Assembly: GCA_937910835.1 (NCBI GenBank)
Contig: CALEMG010000118.1
Coordinates: forward strand, 1-20,405
Source of the DNA: an uncultured Alphaproteobacteria bacterium
GTDB taxonomy: Bacteria > Pseudomonadota > Alphaproteobacteria > Sneathiellales > Sneathiellaceae
Length of the DNA: 20,405 nucleotides
Direction of reading: 5' to 3'
This document shows, piece by piece, positions 1 to 7,629 of this stretch. A model generated the notes under the pieces. It was not told the DNA's origin and made no database searches. It saw nothing but the letters and a program-made list of their open reading frames with translations. The translations under genes and the position numbers were made by a program. Position 1 is the first letter of the stretch; each line of letters starts with the position of its first letter.

Positions 1-2
1 AC

Positions 3-779
3 CCTTGTGCGGCAAAAGTCGCCGCCTCGGACTGCGTTGTACCATCGGTGCAGAAGGCCGCCGCCTGTAATCCTTGTGCCGCGAAGAAGCCTGTAAATGC
101 TTGCAATCCGTGTAACCCTTGCGCGGCAAAGAAAGCTTGCAACCCCTGTAATCCATGCGCTGCCAAAAAGGCGTGTAATCCCTGCAACCCTTGTGCTGCG
201 AAGAACCCATGTGCGGCCAGTAACCCCTGCAATCCCTGTAACCCGTGTAATCCTTGCGGTGCCGGAGGCGTAGCGGATGTCGAGCTGGAACCCGCTGAGG
301 CCACCGCCACCTATGAGTGTCTGAATGCGGATATGAGGGCGGCCTATGCTGGCTCCGGTGTGCCCGAGGCATCCCATTATCTCGACTGGAAAGCTTTTTC
401 TGCGGCGCCTTATGCCTCCGCCACCCACGGCGGGCGACATGTGATGAATTATGCCAACAGCGTCGCCGAGGAAGCCTATGGCAAATATGAGGAAGTGGGC
501 AAGATGCCGGTCGGCTCCATCCTTGCAAAAGACAGCTTTGTCGTTCAGACCGACGGGCACGCCGCCGTCGGCCCACTTTTCTTGATGGAGAAAATGGCGG
601 CAGGCTTCAACGAGGCGAGCGGAGACTGGAAATATTCAATGATCATGCCGAACGGCGCCGTCGCCGGAGTCACCAATGGCAAGGGGTCGGAGAATATGGT
701 CTTCTGCTATGAATGCCACATGGCGATGGAAGACACCGACAGCTTGTTCTTCCTGCCTGAAGACCTCCGGGTGAAATAA
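3..779 (+). CDS. Cytochrome P460-family protein with N-terminal CNPC cysteine repeats (5' partial)
   Basis: The frame is open from the first complete codon, and its first residues (PCAAK) already belong to the repeat, so the gene starts left of the window; the GTG at 48 is only an internal codon. The first ~90 visible residues are low complexity: CNPC and CAAK units with 18 cysteines. The rest (about 165 residues) reads as a cytochrome P460 domain: a GGRHVMNYAN segment, MPVGSILAKDSF, GPLFLMEKM, and the c-type heme motif CYECH at 705-719 near the C-terminus. P460-family proteins are periplasmic heme proteins, some oxidising hydroxylamine or binding NO; the substrate here is not known. The CNPC motifs lack the histidine of CxxCH, so they are not ordinary heme c sites. 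Metal or thiol chemistry is an inference. No signal peptide can be checked because the N-terminus is missing. It converges on phaC. Confidence 0.85.
   Translation, partial: PCAAKVAASDCVVPSVQKAAACNPCAAKKPVNACNPCNPCAAKKACNPCNPCAAKKACNPCNPCAAKNPCAASNPCNPCNPCNPCGAGGVADVELEPAEATATYECLNADMRAAYAGSGVPEASHYLDWKAFSAAPYASATHGGRHVMNYANSVAEEAYGKYEEVGKMPVGSILAKDSFVVQTDGHAAVGPLFLMEKMAAGFNEASGDWKYSMIMPNGAVAGVTNGKGSENMVFCYECHMAMEDTDSLFFLPEDLRVK
99..206 (+). repeat. Three tandem 36-bp units encoding ACNPCNPCAAKK
   Basis: Units at 99-134, 135-170 and 171-206 each encode a 12-residue block, A-CNPCNPC-AAK-K/N. Shorter CNPC copies lie on both sides (66-77 and 228-257). The copies use different synonymous codons for Cys, Asn and Pro, so the peptide is more alike than the DNA. 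That suggests selection on the protein rather than a fresh duplication. Confidence 0.85.
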
Positions 780-790
780 CTCCCAAGCAG

Positions 791-826
791 CGGCGGTTGG
801 CAACTATTTGTTGCCGCCGCCGTTTT
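791..826 (+). terminator. Intrinsic terminator after the P460 gene, overlapping the phaC 3' end
   Basis: The left arm 791-804 and right arm 810-822 pair around a TATTT loop (GGCAAC with GTTGCC, then CGGCGG with CCGCCG, one small internal bulge), followed by TTTT. It starts 12 bases after the P460 stop. The right arm is also the antisense of the last codons of phaC, so both convergent genes share this structure. Confidence 0.7.
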
Positions 827-2657
827 CGCCATTTCCGTTACCATAGGGCTTAGCCTTGATTTTCACATAGCTGCCGGGCGCATCTTCGATCGGTTTCAGC
901 TTGCCTTTCGCCGGATCGCGTGCGGGGACCTTGGGGCCGGATTTCTTCGATAGCCACTTGTCCCAATATGGCCACCAGGAGCCCGCATGCTCGGTTGCAT
1001 CTTTGAACCATTCCTCGGCTGATGCGTATTTCTTTTTCTTCTTCTTCGTATTGGTCCAGTACTGATATTTTTTTGCGTCCGGATGGTTGATCACCCCGGC
1101 GATATGGCCTGAACCCGCCAGCATCAACTCCGTCGGGCCGCCGAACAGCTGGGTGTTTTTGAACACCGACTTGAACGGCGCGATATGGTCTTCCTTGCTC
1201 GCCTGAATAAAGATCGGTGTTTTCACCTTGGACAAGTCGATGGGCTGCCCGCCGAGGGTGAGGGCGCCCGGCTGCCGAAGCAAATTCTTCTGATACATAT
1301 TGCGTAAATAGAAGGTATGCATCTTGTGCGGCATGTTGGTCGCGTCGGAGTTCCAGTAGAGCAGGTCGAACGGAAAGGGCGATTTGCCCATCAGGTAATT
1401 ATTGATCACGAAGGACCAGATCAGATCGTTGGAGCGAAGGAGGTTGAAGGTGTTGGCCATTTCCTTGCCTTCAAGATAGCCGCCCTTCATCTTGCTCTCG
1501 ACCATTTGGATATGATCTTCGTCGGTAAAGACGAGCAGGTCCCCGGCCTCTTCGAAATCAAGCTGCGCGGCGAAGAAGGTGGTGGCCTTGATCCGGTCCT
1601 CCTCCCCGATCGCGGCGAAATAGGCGAGCGTTGCCGCCATCAGGGTCCCGCCGATGCAATAGCCGATGGTCGTGACTTCCCTCTCCCCGATCGAGGCCTC
1701 GATCGCGTCGAGCGCGGCAAGAATGCCCTCCGACATATAACTCTCGAACGTTTTCTCGACATGGCGCTCATCGGGGTTGACCCAGGAGATGACGAAAACG
1801 GTGTAGCCCTGCTCGGTGCACCATTTGATGAAGGAGTTTTCTGATTTCAGATCGAGAATATAGAATTTGTTGATCCAGGGCGGCGTGATCAGCAGCGGGC
1901 GCTTATATACCTCTTTCGTGGTCGGCGCATACTGGAGAAGCTGCATCAGGTCATTTTCGAAAATCACCTTGCCCGGGGTCACCGCGATATTGCGGCCGAC
2001 CTCGAAGGCGCTATCGTCGGTCATTCTCGGGCTGAGTTGTCCCTTGGTGCGCTTGAGGTCCGCCAACATGTTCTCAAGTCCATGGACAAGATTTTCGCCC
2101 TTGCTCTCCATCGTTTTTTTCAGGACATCCGGGTTGGACCAGAAGAAATTCGACGGCGACATGGCGTCGGTGTAGAGCTTGGTATAAAAGTCCGCCTTCT
2201 TCTTCGTCTGCTTGTCCAGCCCTTCGACATCGGAGACGGTTTCCTGAATCCAGTTAGCGGTCATCAGATAGGACTGCTTGATATAGTCGAAGATCTGGTT
2301 CTGGCTCCATTCTTCGGACTTGAAGCGCTTGTCGCCCGATTCCGGCGTGACCAGCGGCGCTGTTTCCTCTCCGCTTGCGCGCATCGCCGCGTTCTGCCAG
2401 AGGTTCATGTAATTCTTCCAGAGCGCGGCCTGCGCCTCGATGATTTTGCCGGGATCGGCCATCATCTTGTTCATCAGCTCCATGAAGGTCTTGCCGACGG
2501 TGGCCGGGTCTGGGTCGATATGGGCCTGCTGCTGGCTGTTCAGGAATTCGGTGACAAGCTCTTGGCTCTGCGCGGCAATCTTGGCAAAGTTCTCTGCGAA
2601 CTCCTTGGATGCCTCAAGGGCTTCCTGGCTGCTTTCAAGCGGCTCCTTACTTGACAT
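804..2657 (-). CDS. phaC: Class I poly(3-hydroxyalkanoate) synthase
   Basis: This enzyme polymerises (R)-3-hydroxyacyl-CoA into PHA on the granule surface. It has 617 residues, in the normal class I range. The N-terminal PhaC_N domain covers about 60-290. The alpha/beta-hydrolase part carries the lipase-like box GYCIGG with nucleophile Cys334, then Asp490 (SKEDHIAP) and His518 (GSGHIAGVINHP), spaced as in the Cupriavidus necator triad. The C-terminal GSWWPYW and APGSYVK blocks are typical. The ATG at 2657 has a GGGAGA Shine-Dalgarno about 10 bases upstream. Oddities are a run of six lysines (538-543) where relatives usually have a mixed acidic/proline stretch, and a Gly/Asn-rich tail (605-617) that overlaps the terminator shared with the P460 gene. 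No phaA, phaB, phaZ, phasin or phaR gene is in the window. Confidence 0.97.
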   Translation of the reverse strand: MSSKEPLESSQEALEASKEFAENFAKIAAQSQELVTEFLNSQQQAHIDPDPATVGKTFMELMNKMMADPGKIIEAQAALWKNYMNLWQNAAMRASGEETAPLVTPESGDKRFKSEEWSQNQIFDYIKQSYLMTANWIQETVSDVEGLDKQTKKKADFYTKLYTDAMSPSNFFWSNPDVLKKTMESKGENLVHGLENMLADLKRTKGQLSPRMTDDSAFEVGRNIAVTPGKVIFENDLMQLLQYAPTTKEVYKRPLLITPPWINKFYILDLKSENSFIKWCTEQGYTVFVISWVNPDERHVEKTFESYMSEGILAALDAIEASIGEREVTTIGYCIGGTLMAATLAYFAAIGEEDRIKATTFFAAQLDFEEAGDLLVFTDEDHIQMVESKMKGGYLEGKEMANTFNLLRSNDLIWSFVINNYLMGKSPFPFDLLYWNSDATNMPHKMHTFYLRNMYQKNLLRQPGALTLGGQPIDLSKVKTPIFIQASKEDHIAPFKSVFKNTQLFGGPTELMLAGSGHIAGVINHPDAKKYQYWTNTKKKKKKYASAEEWFKDATEHAGSWWPYWDKWLSKKSGPKVPARDPAKGKLKPIEDAPGSYVKIKAKPYGNGNGENGGGNK

Positions 2658-2802
2658 ATCGGCATCTTCTCCCTGAGTTATAGTCTTCTATGCCAGCCAA
2701 CGGATTTCAGGCGGTATAATTTTTCTCCATTGCCTCGAAATCGTCAGAAAACATTGCGAAATTTTCCCTCATATGTTTTATGATAGCGACGTTTTTTAAC
2801 AG

Positions 2803-2829
2803 ATTATATCAAAAACTTGCCAATCTCAA
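2803..2829 (-). promoter_or_regulatory. phaC: Candidate phaC promoter
   Basis: On the minus strand TTGAGA (2824-2829) is followed after 15 bases by a perfect TATAAT (2803-2808). The spacer is shorter than the usual 16-18. It lies in the 217-bp AT-rich gap between divergent phaC and the OmpA-like gene. The same gap has a TATAAT on the plus strand (2715-2720) without a convincing -35. Confidence 0.35.
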
Positions 2830-2874
2830 TGTAGGCCCCGGGCCGGTAAGGGGAGAGGCAGGACGGACGTTTCG

Positions 2875-4014
2875 ATGACCATGACGCCAAACGCTTTCGA
2901 AAATCATATTGTACGTGCCCTGCGCCTCCTGCTGGGCGGGGTTCTGTTGCTCGCTCTGCTCGCGGGCGCTGCCTGCTCCACGGATAATACTGAGGAACAG
3001 GACGCGGCGGAATATCCGAATGTGAATAAGGTGCCGGAGACGCCGGAAACGGTTGCGACACTGACGGAGGCTCAGGAAATAGAGGAGGGCTTGCGCGCCG
3101 ATCGAGACAACGCCCGCTATACCGATGAAGTCTTGCGCGCCGATACCTCGCTGCAGCCGCCGCTCGCTGCGCCGCCGAAACCGGTGCTCGTGGAAGAGAC
3201 CGAAGTCAAGACCGAGACGGCGGAGGAAAAAACCGTAACCGAGACGGTCACTGAAACCGTCACCGAAGAAGTTGAGGAAAAGGCTGCCGAGGCCGCGCCC
3301 GCCGTTGCCGCTGTAGCGCAGGAAGAGGTGACAGAAACGCCGCTGCCCGCACCGTCTGTTGCCGGTTCAGACTCTGACACCACCCCGGCGCCAGCCCCCA
3401 TCCGCGAACAGGTCATCAGTGGGGAGACTGCCCAGAAGCCTGCGGTTGAAAGTGTGTTTGAGCAGCAGCTTGCCGCCTCCGGCGCGACCCGTCTGCCGGA
3501 GACAATGAGCACGAGCGGAACTTCAAGCAGTGCGACGGAAGCCGCCGCGCCGTCCACCTCATCTTCATCCGCTTCAGCCTCTTCCACCGGGTCAGTCAGC
3601 CTGACGCCGCCGTCTGACGATGGTGGGCGGGTTATTCCGAACTATGCTGCCTCTGACGGAACATCGCCGATCGAGACGATTTATTTCGCGCAAGGCTCGC
3701 ACCGGATCAGCGCAGCGGACAAGGCCAAGCTCGACCGCATCGCCCGGACCCAGATAGCGGCGGGCGGGACGCTTAAAATTATCGGTCATGCCTCCAGCCG
3801 GACACGGCAGATGGCGGAAGCAAAGCATATGATCGTCAATCTCAATGTCTCGCAGGCACGCGCGTCGACGATTGCGGAATATTTTATTCGGGCAGGGGTC
3901 GAACCCTCAAATCTGCTGGTTGAATCTGTCAGTGACGCACAACCGATTATCGCTGAGCCGATGCCAAGCGCGGAAGCAAAGAACCGCCGCGCCGAAATCT
4001 TTCTTCTAAATTAA
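2875..4014 (+). CDS. OmpA-family envelope protein, probable lipoprotein with long acidic linker
   Basis: A basic N-terminus and a hydrophobic helix (about 17-32) end in LAGAAC (Cys34), a plausible though imperfect lipobox (Gly at -3). Then comes a conserved-looking YPNVNKVPETP block and ADRDNARYTDEVLR (75-88). Residues about 95-260 are a disordered linker rich in Glu/Thr (TETVTETVTEE) and then Ser/Ala. Residues about 266-377 are an OmpA C-terminal domain: IYFAQGSHRIS, IIGHASSRTR, NLNVSQARA (Arg329) and NRRAEIFL. The peptidoglycan-contacting Asp usual in GHTD is replaced (GHASS), while the Arg is kept, so peptidoglycan binding may be weaker or different. A second ATG two codons downstream is also possible as the start. 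It is divergent from phaC. The role, probably linking outer membrane to cell wall, is inferred from the family. Confidence 0.85.
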   Translation: MTMTPNAFENHIVRALRLLLGGVLLLALLAGAACSTDNTEEQDAAEYPNVNKVPETPETVATLTEAQEIEEGLRADRDNARYTDEVLRADTSLQPPLAAPPKPVLVEETEVKTETAEEKTVTETVTETVTEEVEEKAAEAAPAVAAVAQEEVTETPLPAPSVAGSDSDTTPAPAPIREQVISGETAQKPAVESVFEQQLAASGATRLPETMSTSGTSSSATEAAAPSTSSSSASASSTGSVSLTPPSDDGGRVIPNYAASDGTSPIETIYFAQGSHRISAADKAKLDRIARTQIAAGGTLKIIGHASSRTRQMAEAKHMIVNLNVSQARASTIAEYFIRAGVEPSNLLVESVSDAQPIIAEPMPSAEAKNRRAEIFLLN

Positions 4015-4115
4015 CCAAAAGTCGTTTAAATACCCGCATAGAATTTAACCTAGGGACCCGGATCGCCGGAAAAGCGGGCCGGGAACCGCTCTATTAATGT
4101 AACAGGAAGAGGCTG

Positions 4116-5324
4116 ATGGATCCGGATTTCCACCGCATAAAACGCTTGCCACCCTATGTCTTCGAAGAAGTCAATCGGATGAAAGCAGCGGCGCGAGCGG
4201 CCGGAGAAGATATCATCGATCTCGGCATGGGCAATCCCGACAGCCCGACACCAGAGCATATTGTCGATAAATTGGTGGAGACGGTCCGTGACGGACGCAC
4301 CCATCGTTATTCGACCAGCCGGGGCATCCCGGGCCTACGCCGCGCCAATGCCGCCTATTACAAGCGCCGCTTCGATGTCGAGATTGACCCCGAAACCGAG
4401 ACTATTGCGACACTCGGCTCCAAGGAGGGGCTTGCCAACCTCGCCATGGCGATCACCACGCCGGGCGATGTGATTTTGTCGCCGAACCCGAGCTACCCGA
4501 TCCACCCTTATGGCTTCATCATTGCGGGCGCCGTCGTTCGGCATTTCGAGGTCGGGCCGGGGATTGATTTCTTTGCGGGGCTGGAGCGCGCGGTGCGCCA
4601 CTGCATTCCGACGCCGACTTGCCTGATCCTCAACTTCCCGTCGAACCCGACGGCGATGACGGTCGATCTCGACTTCTACAAGGAAGTCGTGAAATTCGCC
4701 AAGGATCACGAGATGTATATCCTCTCCGATCTTGCCTATGCGGAGATTTACTTCGGTAACGTCAAGCCGCCGTCAATCCTGCAAGTAGAAGGCGCGCGCG
4801 ATATCGCGGTTGAGTTCACCTCACTCTCGAAAACTTATTCCATGCCCGGTTGGCGCATGGGTTTTGCCACGGGAAACAAGCGCCTTGTCGGGGCGCTCGC
4901 GCGGATCAAGTCCTATCTCGATTACGGCGCTTTCACGCCAATCCAGGTGGCGGCAACGGCGGCTCTTAACGGCCCGCAGGATTGCGTTGAGGAATTCCGT
5001 CAGCTCTATAAACAGCGCCGCGATGTGCTGATCTCCGGTTTTGCCGCCGCTGGCTGGGACGTGCCGTCTCCGGATGCGACCATGTTTGCCTGGGCGCCCA
5101 TCCCGGAACCCTTTAAGCATCTGGGCAGTCTCGAATTCTCGAAACTCCTGCTGCAGGAGGCGCAGGTCGCTGTTGCGCCGGGACTTGGTTTTGGCGAGCA
5201 TGGGGATGGTTTCGTTCGTGTTGCCATGGTTGAAAATGAACAGCGGATCCGTCAGGCAAGCCGCAATATCAAGAAATTCATGTCCAATGCCGATGCGCAT
5301 CTCGGACGGAAAGAGGCGTCCTGA
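4116..5324 (+). CDS. PLP-dependent class I/II aminotransferase, AlaC-like
   Basis: A fold-type I aminotransferase of 402 residues. Visible motifs are GNPDSPTP near the N-terminus, FPSNPTA (Asn177), LSDLAYAE (Asp205, expected to contact the PLP ring nitrogen), SLSKTYSMPGWRMGF with the Schiff-base Lys239 and Arg247, and FVRVAMV with the C-terminal carboxylate-binding Arg. The overall look matches the AlaC / LL-diaminopimelate-aminotransferase-like branch, whose E. coli member makes alanine from pyruvate and glutamate. The substrate cannot be fixed from sequence. The ATG has a strong GGAAGAGG Shine-Dalgarno. The stop is 2 bases before the start of homoserine dehydrogenase, so the two are surely co-transcribed. 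That ties it to aspartate-family or alanine amino-acid metabolism. Confidence 0.9.
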   Translation: MDPDFHRIKRLPPYVFEEVNRMKAAARAAGEDIIDLGMGNPDSPTPEHIVDKLVETVRDGRTHRYSTSRGIPGLRRANAAYYKRRFDVEIDPETETIATLGSKEGLANLAMAITTPGDVILSPNPSYPIHPYGFIIAGAVVRHFEVGPGIDFFAGLERAVRHCIPTPTCLILNFPSNPTAMTVDLDFYKEVVKFAKDHEMYILSDLAYAEIYFGNVKPPSILQVEGARDIAVEFTSLSKTYSMPGWRMGFATGNKRLVGALARIKSYLDYGAFTPIQVAATAALNGPQDCVEEFRQLYKQRRDVLISGFAAAGWDVPSPDATMFAWAPIPEPFKHLGSLEFSKLLLQEAQVAVAPGLGFGEHGDGFVRVAMVENEQRIRQASRNIKKFMSNADAHLGRKEAS

Positions 5325-5326
5325 AA

Positions 5327-6619
5327 GTGAGTACCAACGTGAAAATAGGGATTGCCGGGCTGGGCACTGTCGGCGCGGGTGTGTTGAAGATAATTGGCGC
5401 GCATGGCGATTTGCTGGAGGCGCGCTCAGGCGCGCATCTGACCGTGACCGCCGTCTCCGGTCGGGATAAATCAAAAAATCGCGGCGTGCCGCTCAATGGC
5501 ATTGAATGGTATGATGATGCAACGGCGCTTGCCGATGACCCCAATGTTGATATCGTGCTCGAACTCATCGGCGGGAGTGACGGCGTCGCGCGGGAGCTTT
5601 GCGTAAAGTCCCTGAGTAACGGCAAGCCGGTCGTGACCGCGAACAAGGCCCTTCTCGCAGAGCATGGCAATGAACTCGCCGCGCTTGCCGAGAAACATAA
5701 TGCCCAGCTCGCCTATGAGGCAGCAGTGGCGGGCGGCATCCCGATTATCAAGGCGCTCCGCGAGGGGCTTGCAGGCAATGCGATCTCTCGCGTTTACGGT
5801 ATTCTGAATGGCACCTGCAACTATATCCTCACCGAGATGGAAGAGACGGGCGGCGAGTTCGACGCGATCCTGAAGGACGCGCAAGAACTTGGCTATGCCG
5901 AGGCTGACCCCGGTTTCGATATCGATGGTGTCGATGCGGCGCATAAGCTCGCAATCTTGACAAGCGTTGCCTTCGGCACCCCGGTTGATTTCAAGAATGT
6001 CTATATTGAGGGCATCCGTAGTGTCACCGCCGCCGATATCGCCGCCGCGTCGGAGCTCGGCTATCGCATCAAGCTTCTTGGCGTGGCCCGGCGGATGGAA
6101 AAGGGGATCGAGCAGCGGGTCCATCCCTGCATGGTCCGGCGCGATACCACCATCGCCAATGTCAACGGTGTTTTCAACGCGGTTGTCGTCGATGGCGATT
6201 TTGTTGATGAGACTTCCTACGTCGGGCGCGGCGCAGGCGAGGGGCCGACCGCCTCCGCCGTGGTTGCCGATATTGTCGATATCGCTCTTGGCCGCCATAC
6301 GCCCACCTTCGGCATTCCGATCGAGAAAATGACGGAAACCCCGAAAGTTTCCATCGAGGATCATGTCGGCGCCTATTACGTCTGCCTGACGGTCTATGAC
6401 CAACCGGGCGTGATCGCCGATGTGTCGGCGGTGTTCCGCGACGAAAATATTTCCATCGAGAGCTTGTTACAGCGCGGCCGCTCCAAGCAGGAGGCGGTTT
6501 CCGTCATCCTCGTCACCCATGAGGTGCAGGAGGCGGCGCTAGTGCGCGCCCTTGGAAAAATTGAAAAATTCACCCATAGTGTGGCGAAACCGCGTATGAT
6601 CCGCATCGTCTCGCTTTAA
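5327..6619 (+). CDS. hom: Homoserine dehydrogenase
   Basis: It reduces aspartate semialdehyde to homoserine with NAD(P)H, the entry step to threonine and methionine. The N-terminal Rossmann motif is GIAGLGTVGAG (8-18) and VVTANKALLAEHG contains Lys107. The catalytic domain has GILNGTCNYILTEM (158-171) and GFDIDGVDAAHKLAIL with Lys207. The C-terminal ACT domain (about 349-425; YYVCLTVYDQPGVIADVSAVF) is the usual site of threonine feedback. The length of 430 is normal. The start is GTG at 5327, two bases after the aminotransferase stop, with GGAAAGAGG upstream inside that gene; it gives the expected short lead before the Rossmann motif. The following glpX and recJ are frequent neighbours of hom in alphaproteobacteria. 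Confidence 0.97.
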   Translation: MSTNVKIGIAGLGTVGAGVLKIIGAHGDLLEARSGAHLTVTAVSGRDKSKNRGVPLNGIEWYDDATALADDPNVDIVLELIGGSDGVARELCVKSLSNGKPVVTANKALLAEHGNELAALAEKHNAQLAYEAAVAGGIPIIKALREGLAGNAISRVYGILNGTCNYILTEMEETGGEFDAILKDAQELGYAEADPGFDIDGVDAAHKLAILTSVAFGTPVDFKNVYIEGIRSVTAADIAAASELGYRIKLLGVARRMEKGIEQRVHPCMVRRDTTIANVNGVFNAVVVDGDFVDETSYVGRGAGEGPTASAVVADIVDIALGRHTPTFGIPIEKMTETPKVSIEDHVGAYYVCLTVYDQPGVIADVSAVFRDENISIESLLQRGRSKQEAVSVILVTHEVQEAALVRALGKIEKFTHSVAKPRMIRIVSL

Positions 6620-6657
6620 AGAACAGTATGATTTATTAAAGTAATGGAAGAGAAAAT

Positions 6658-7617
6658 ATGACTAAGTCCTCGCATCTGGATAGAAATCTCACCCTGGAAA
6701 TCGTTCGTGTGACGGAAGCCGCCGCGCGCGCCGCTTGTAATCTGGTGGGCCTCGGTGATGAGAAGGCCGCCGATCAGGCCGCTGTGGACGCCATGCGCAC
6801 CGCGCTGAACCTCTTGAATATCGACGGTACGATTGTTATCGGCGAGGGGGAACGGGACGAGGCCCCGATGCTTTATATCGGCGAGAAAGTCGGCACGGGC
6901 AAGGGCCCGAAAATCGATATCGCGCTTGATCCGCTGGAAGGCACTACCCTGACCGCGAAGGGCGGGCCAAATGCGCTCGCCGTTATTGCCTTCGCGCAAG
7001 AGGGCAACTTCCTGAATGCGCCGGACACCTATATGGAAAAGATCGCCGTGGGCGGCGGATACCCCGCAGGCATCATCGATATCGACAAATCGGCGGGTGA
7101 CAATCTTCGGGCGATTGCCGAGGCGAAGGGCGTGCCGGTCAACCAGACCATGGCCTGTGTTCTGGATCGGCCGCGCCATGCAGAAATCATTGCCGATATT
7201 CGCAAAACCGGCGCCCGCATCCAGCTTATCTCCGACGGCGATGTCGCCGGTGTGATGGCGACGGCAAACCCCGATACAGGTATCGACATGTATATCGGCA
7301 CGGGCGGCGCACCGGAAGGTGTTCTGGCCGCTGCTGCGCTTCGCTGTATTGGCGGGCAGATGCAGGGAAGGCTGGTTTTCCGCAATGATGATGAGAAGGC
7401 CCGCGCTGCCAAATGGGGCATCACGGATCTGGGCCGGATTTACAACCTTGAAGAACTCGCCGCCGGGGAAGTCATCTTCGCCGCGACTGGCGTGACTGAC
7501 GGCTCTATGCTGAAGGGTGTGCGTCAGCGGGGCGACCGGGTCTATACGGAAACCATCGTGATGCGCTCCTATTCCGGCACCGTGCGCTATATCCGGGGCG
7601 ATCACAAAGCCAAGTGA
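6658..7617 (+). CDS. glpX: Class II fructose-1,6-bisphosphatase
   Basis: It hydrolyses fructose-1,6-bisphosphate to fructose-6-phosphate in gluconeogenesis, with divalent metal ions. The hallmark motifs are present in family order: KAADQAAVDAMR (Asp39), IGEGERDEAPMLYIGEKVG (Glu63) and DPLEGTT (Asp91, Glu94). The spacing of these four acids is identical to that of the E. coli GlpX metal ligands. GGAPEGVLAAAALRC lies further on. The 319 residues match the family. The ATG has GGAAGAG 7 bases upstream. It lies 38 bp after hom and 12 bp before recJ, so it is probably in the same transcript. It was chosen over a class I Fbp because of these motifs. Confidence 0.96.
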   Translation: MTKSSHLDRNLTLEIVRVTEAAARAACNLVGLGDEKAADQAAVDAMRTALNLLNIDGTIVIGEGERDEAPMLYIGEKVGTGKGPKIDIALDPLEGTTLTAKGGPNALAVIAFAQEGNFLNAPDTYMEKIAVGGGYPAGIIDIDKSAGDNLRAIAEAKGVPVNQTMACVLDRPRHAEIIADIRKTGARIQLISDGDVAGVMATANPDTGIDMYIGTGGAPEGVLAAAALRCIGGQMQGRLVFRNDDEKARAAKWGITDLGRIYNLEELAAGEVIFAATGVTDGSMLKGVRQRGDRVYTETIVMRSYSGTVRYIRGDHKAK

Positions 7618-7629
7618 TCGGAGCCTCTT

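Noticed and set aside
99..206. 36-bp tandem repeats that could suggest a CRISPR or minisatellite
   Set aside because: The copies are contiguous with no unique spacers, stay in frame and encode the same peptide with different codons; they are protein repeats.
4067..4096. CCCGG...CCGGG pairing upstream of the aminotransferase
   Set aside because: Only five clean pairs with a mismatched interior and no T run; too weak to call a terminator or riboswitch.
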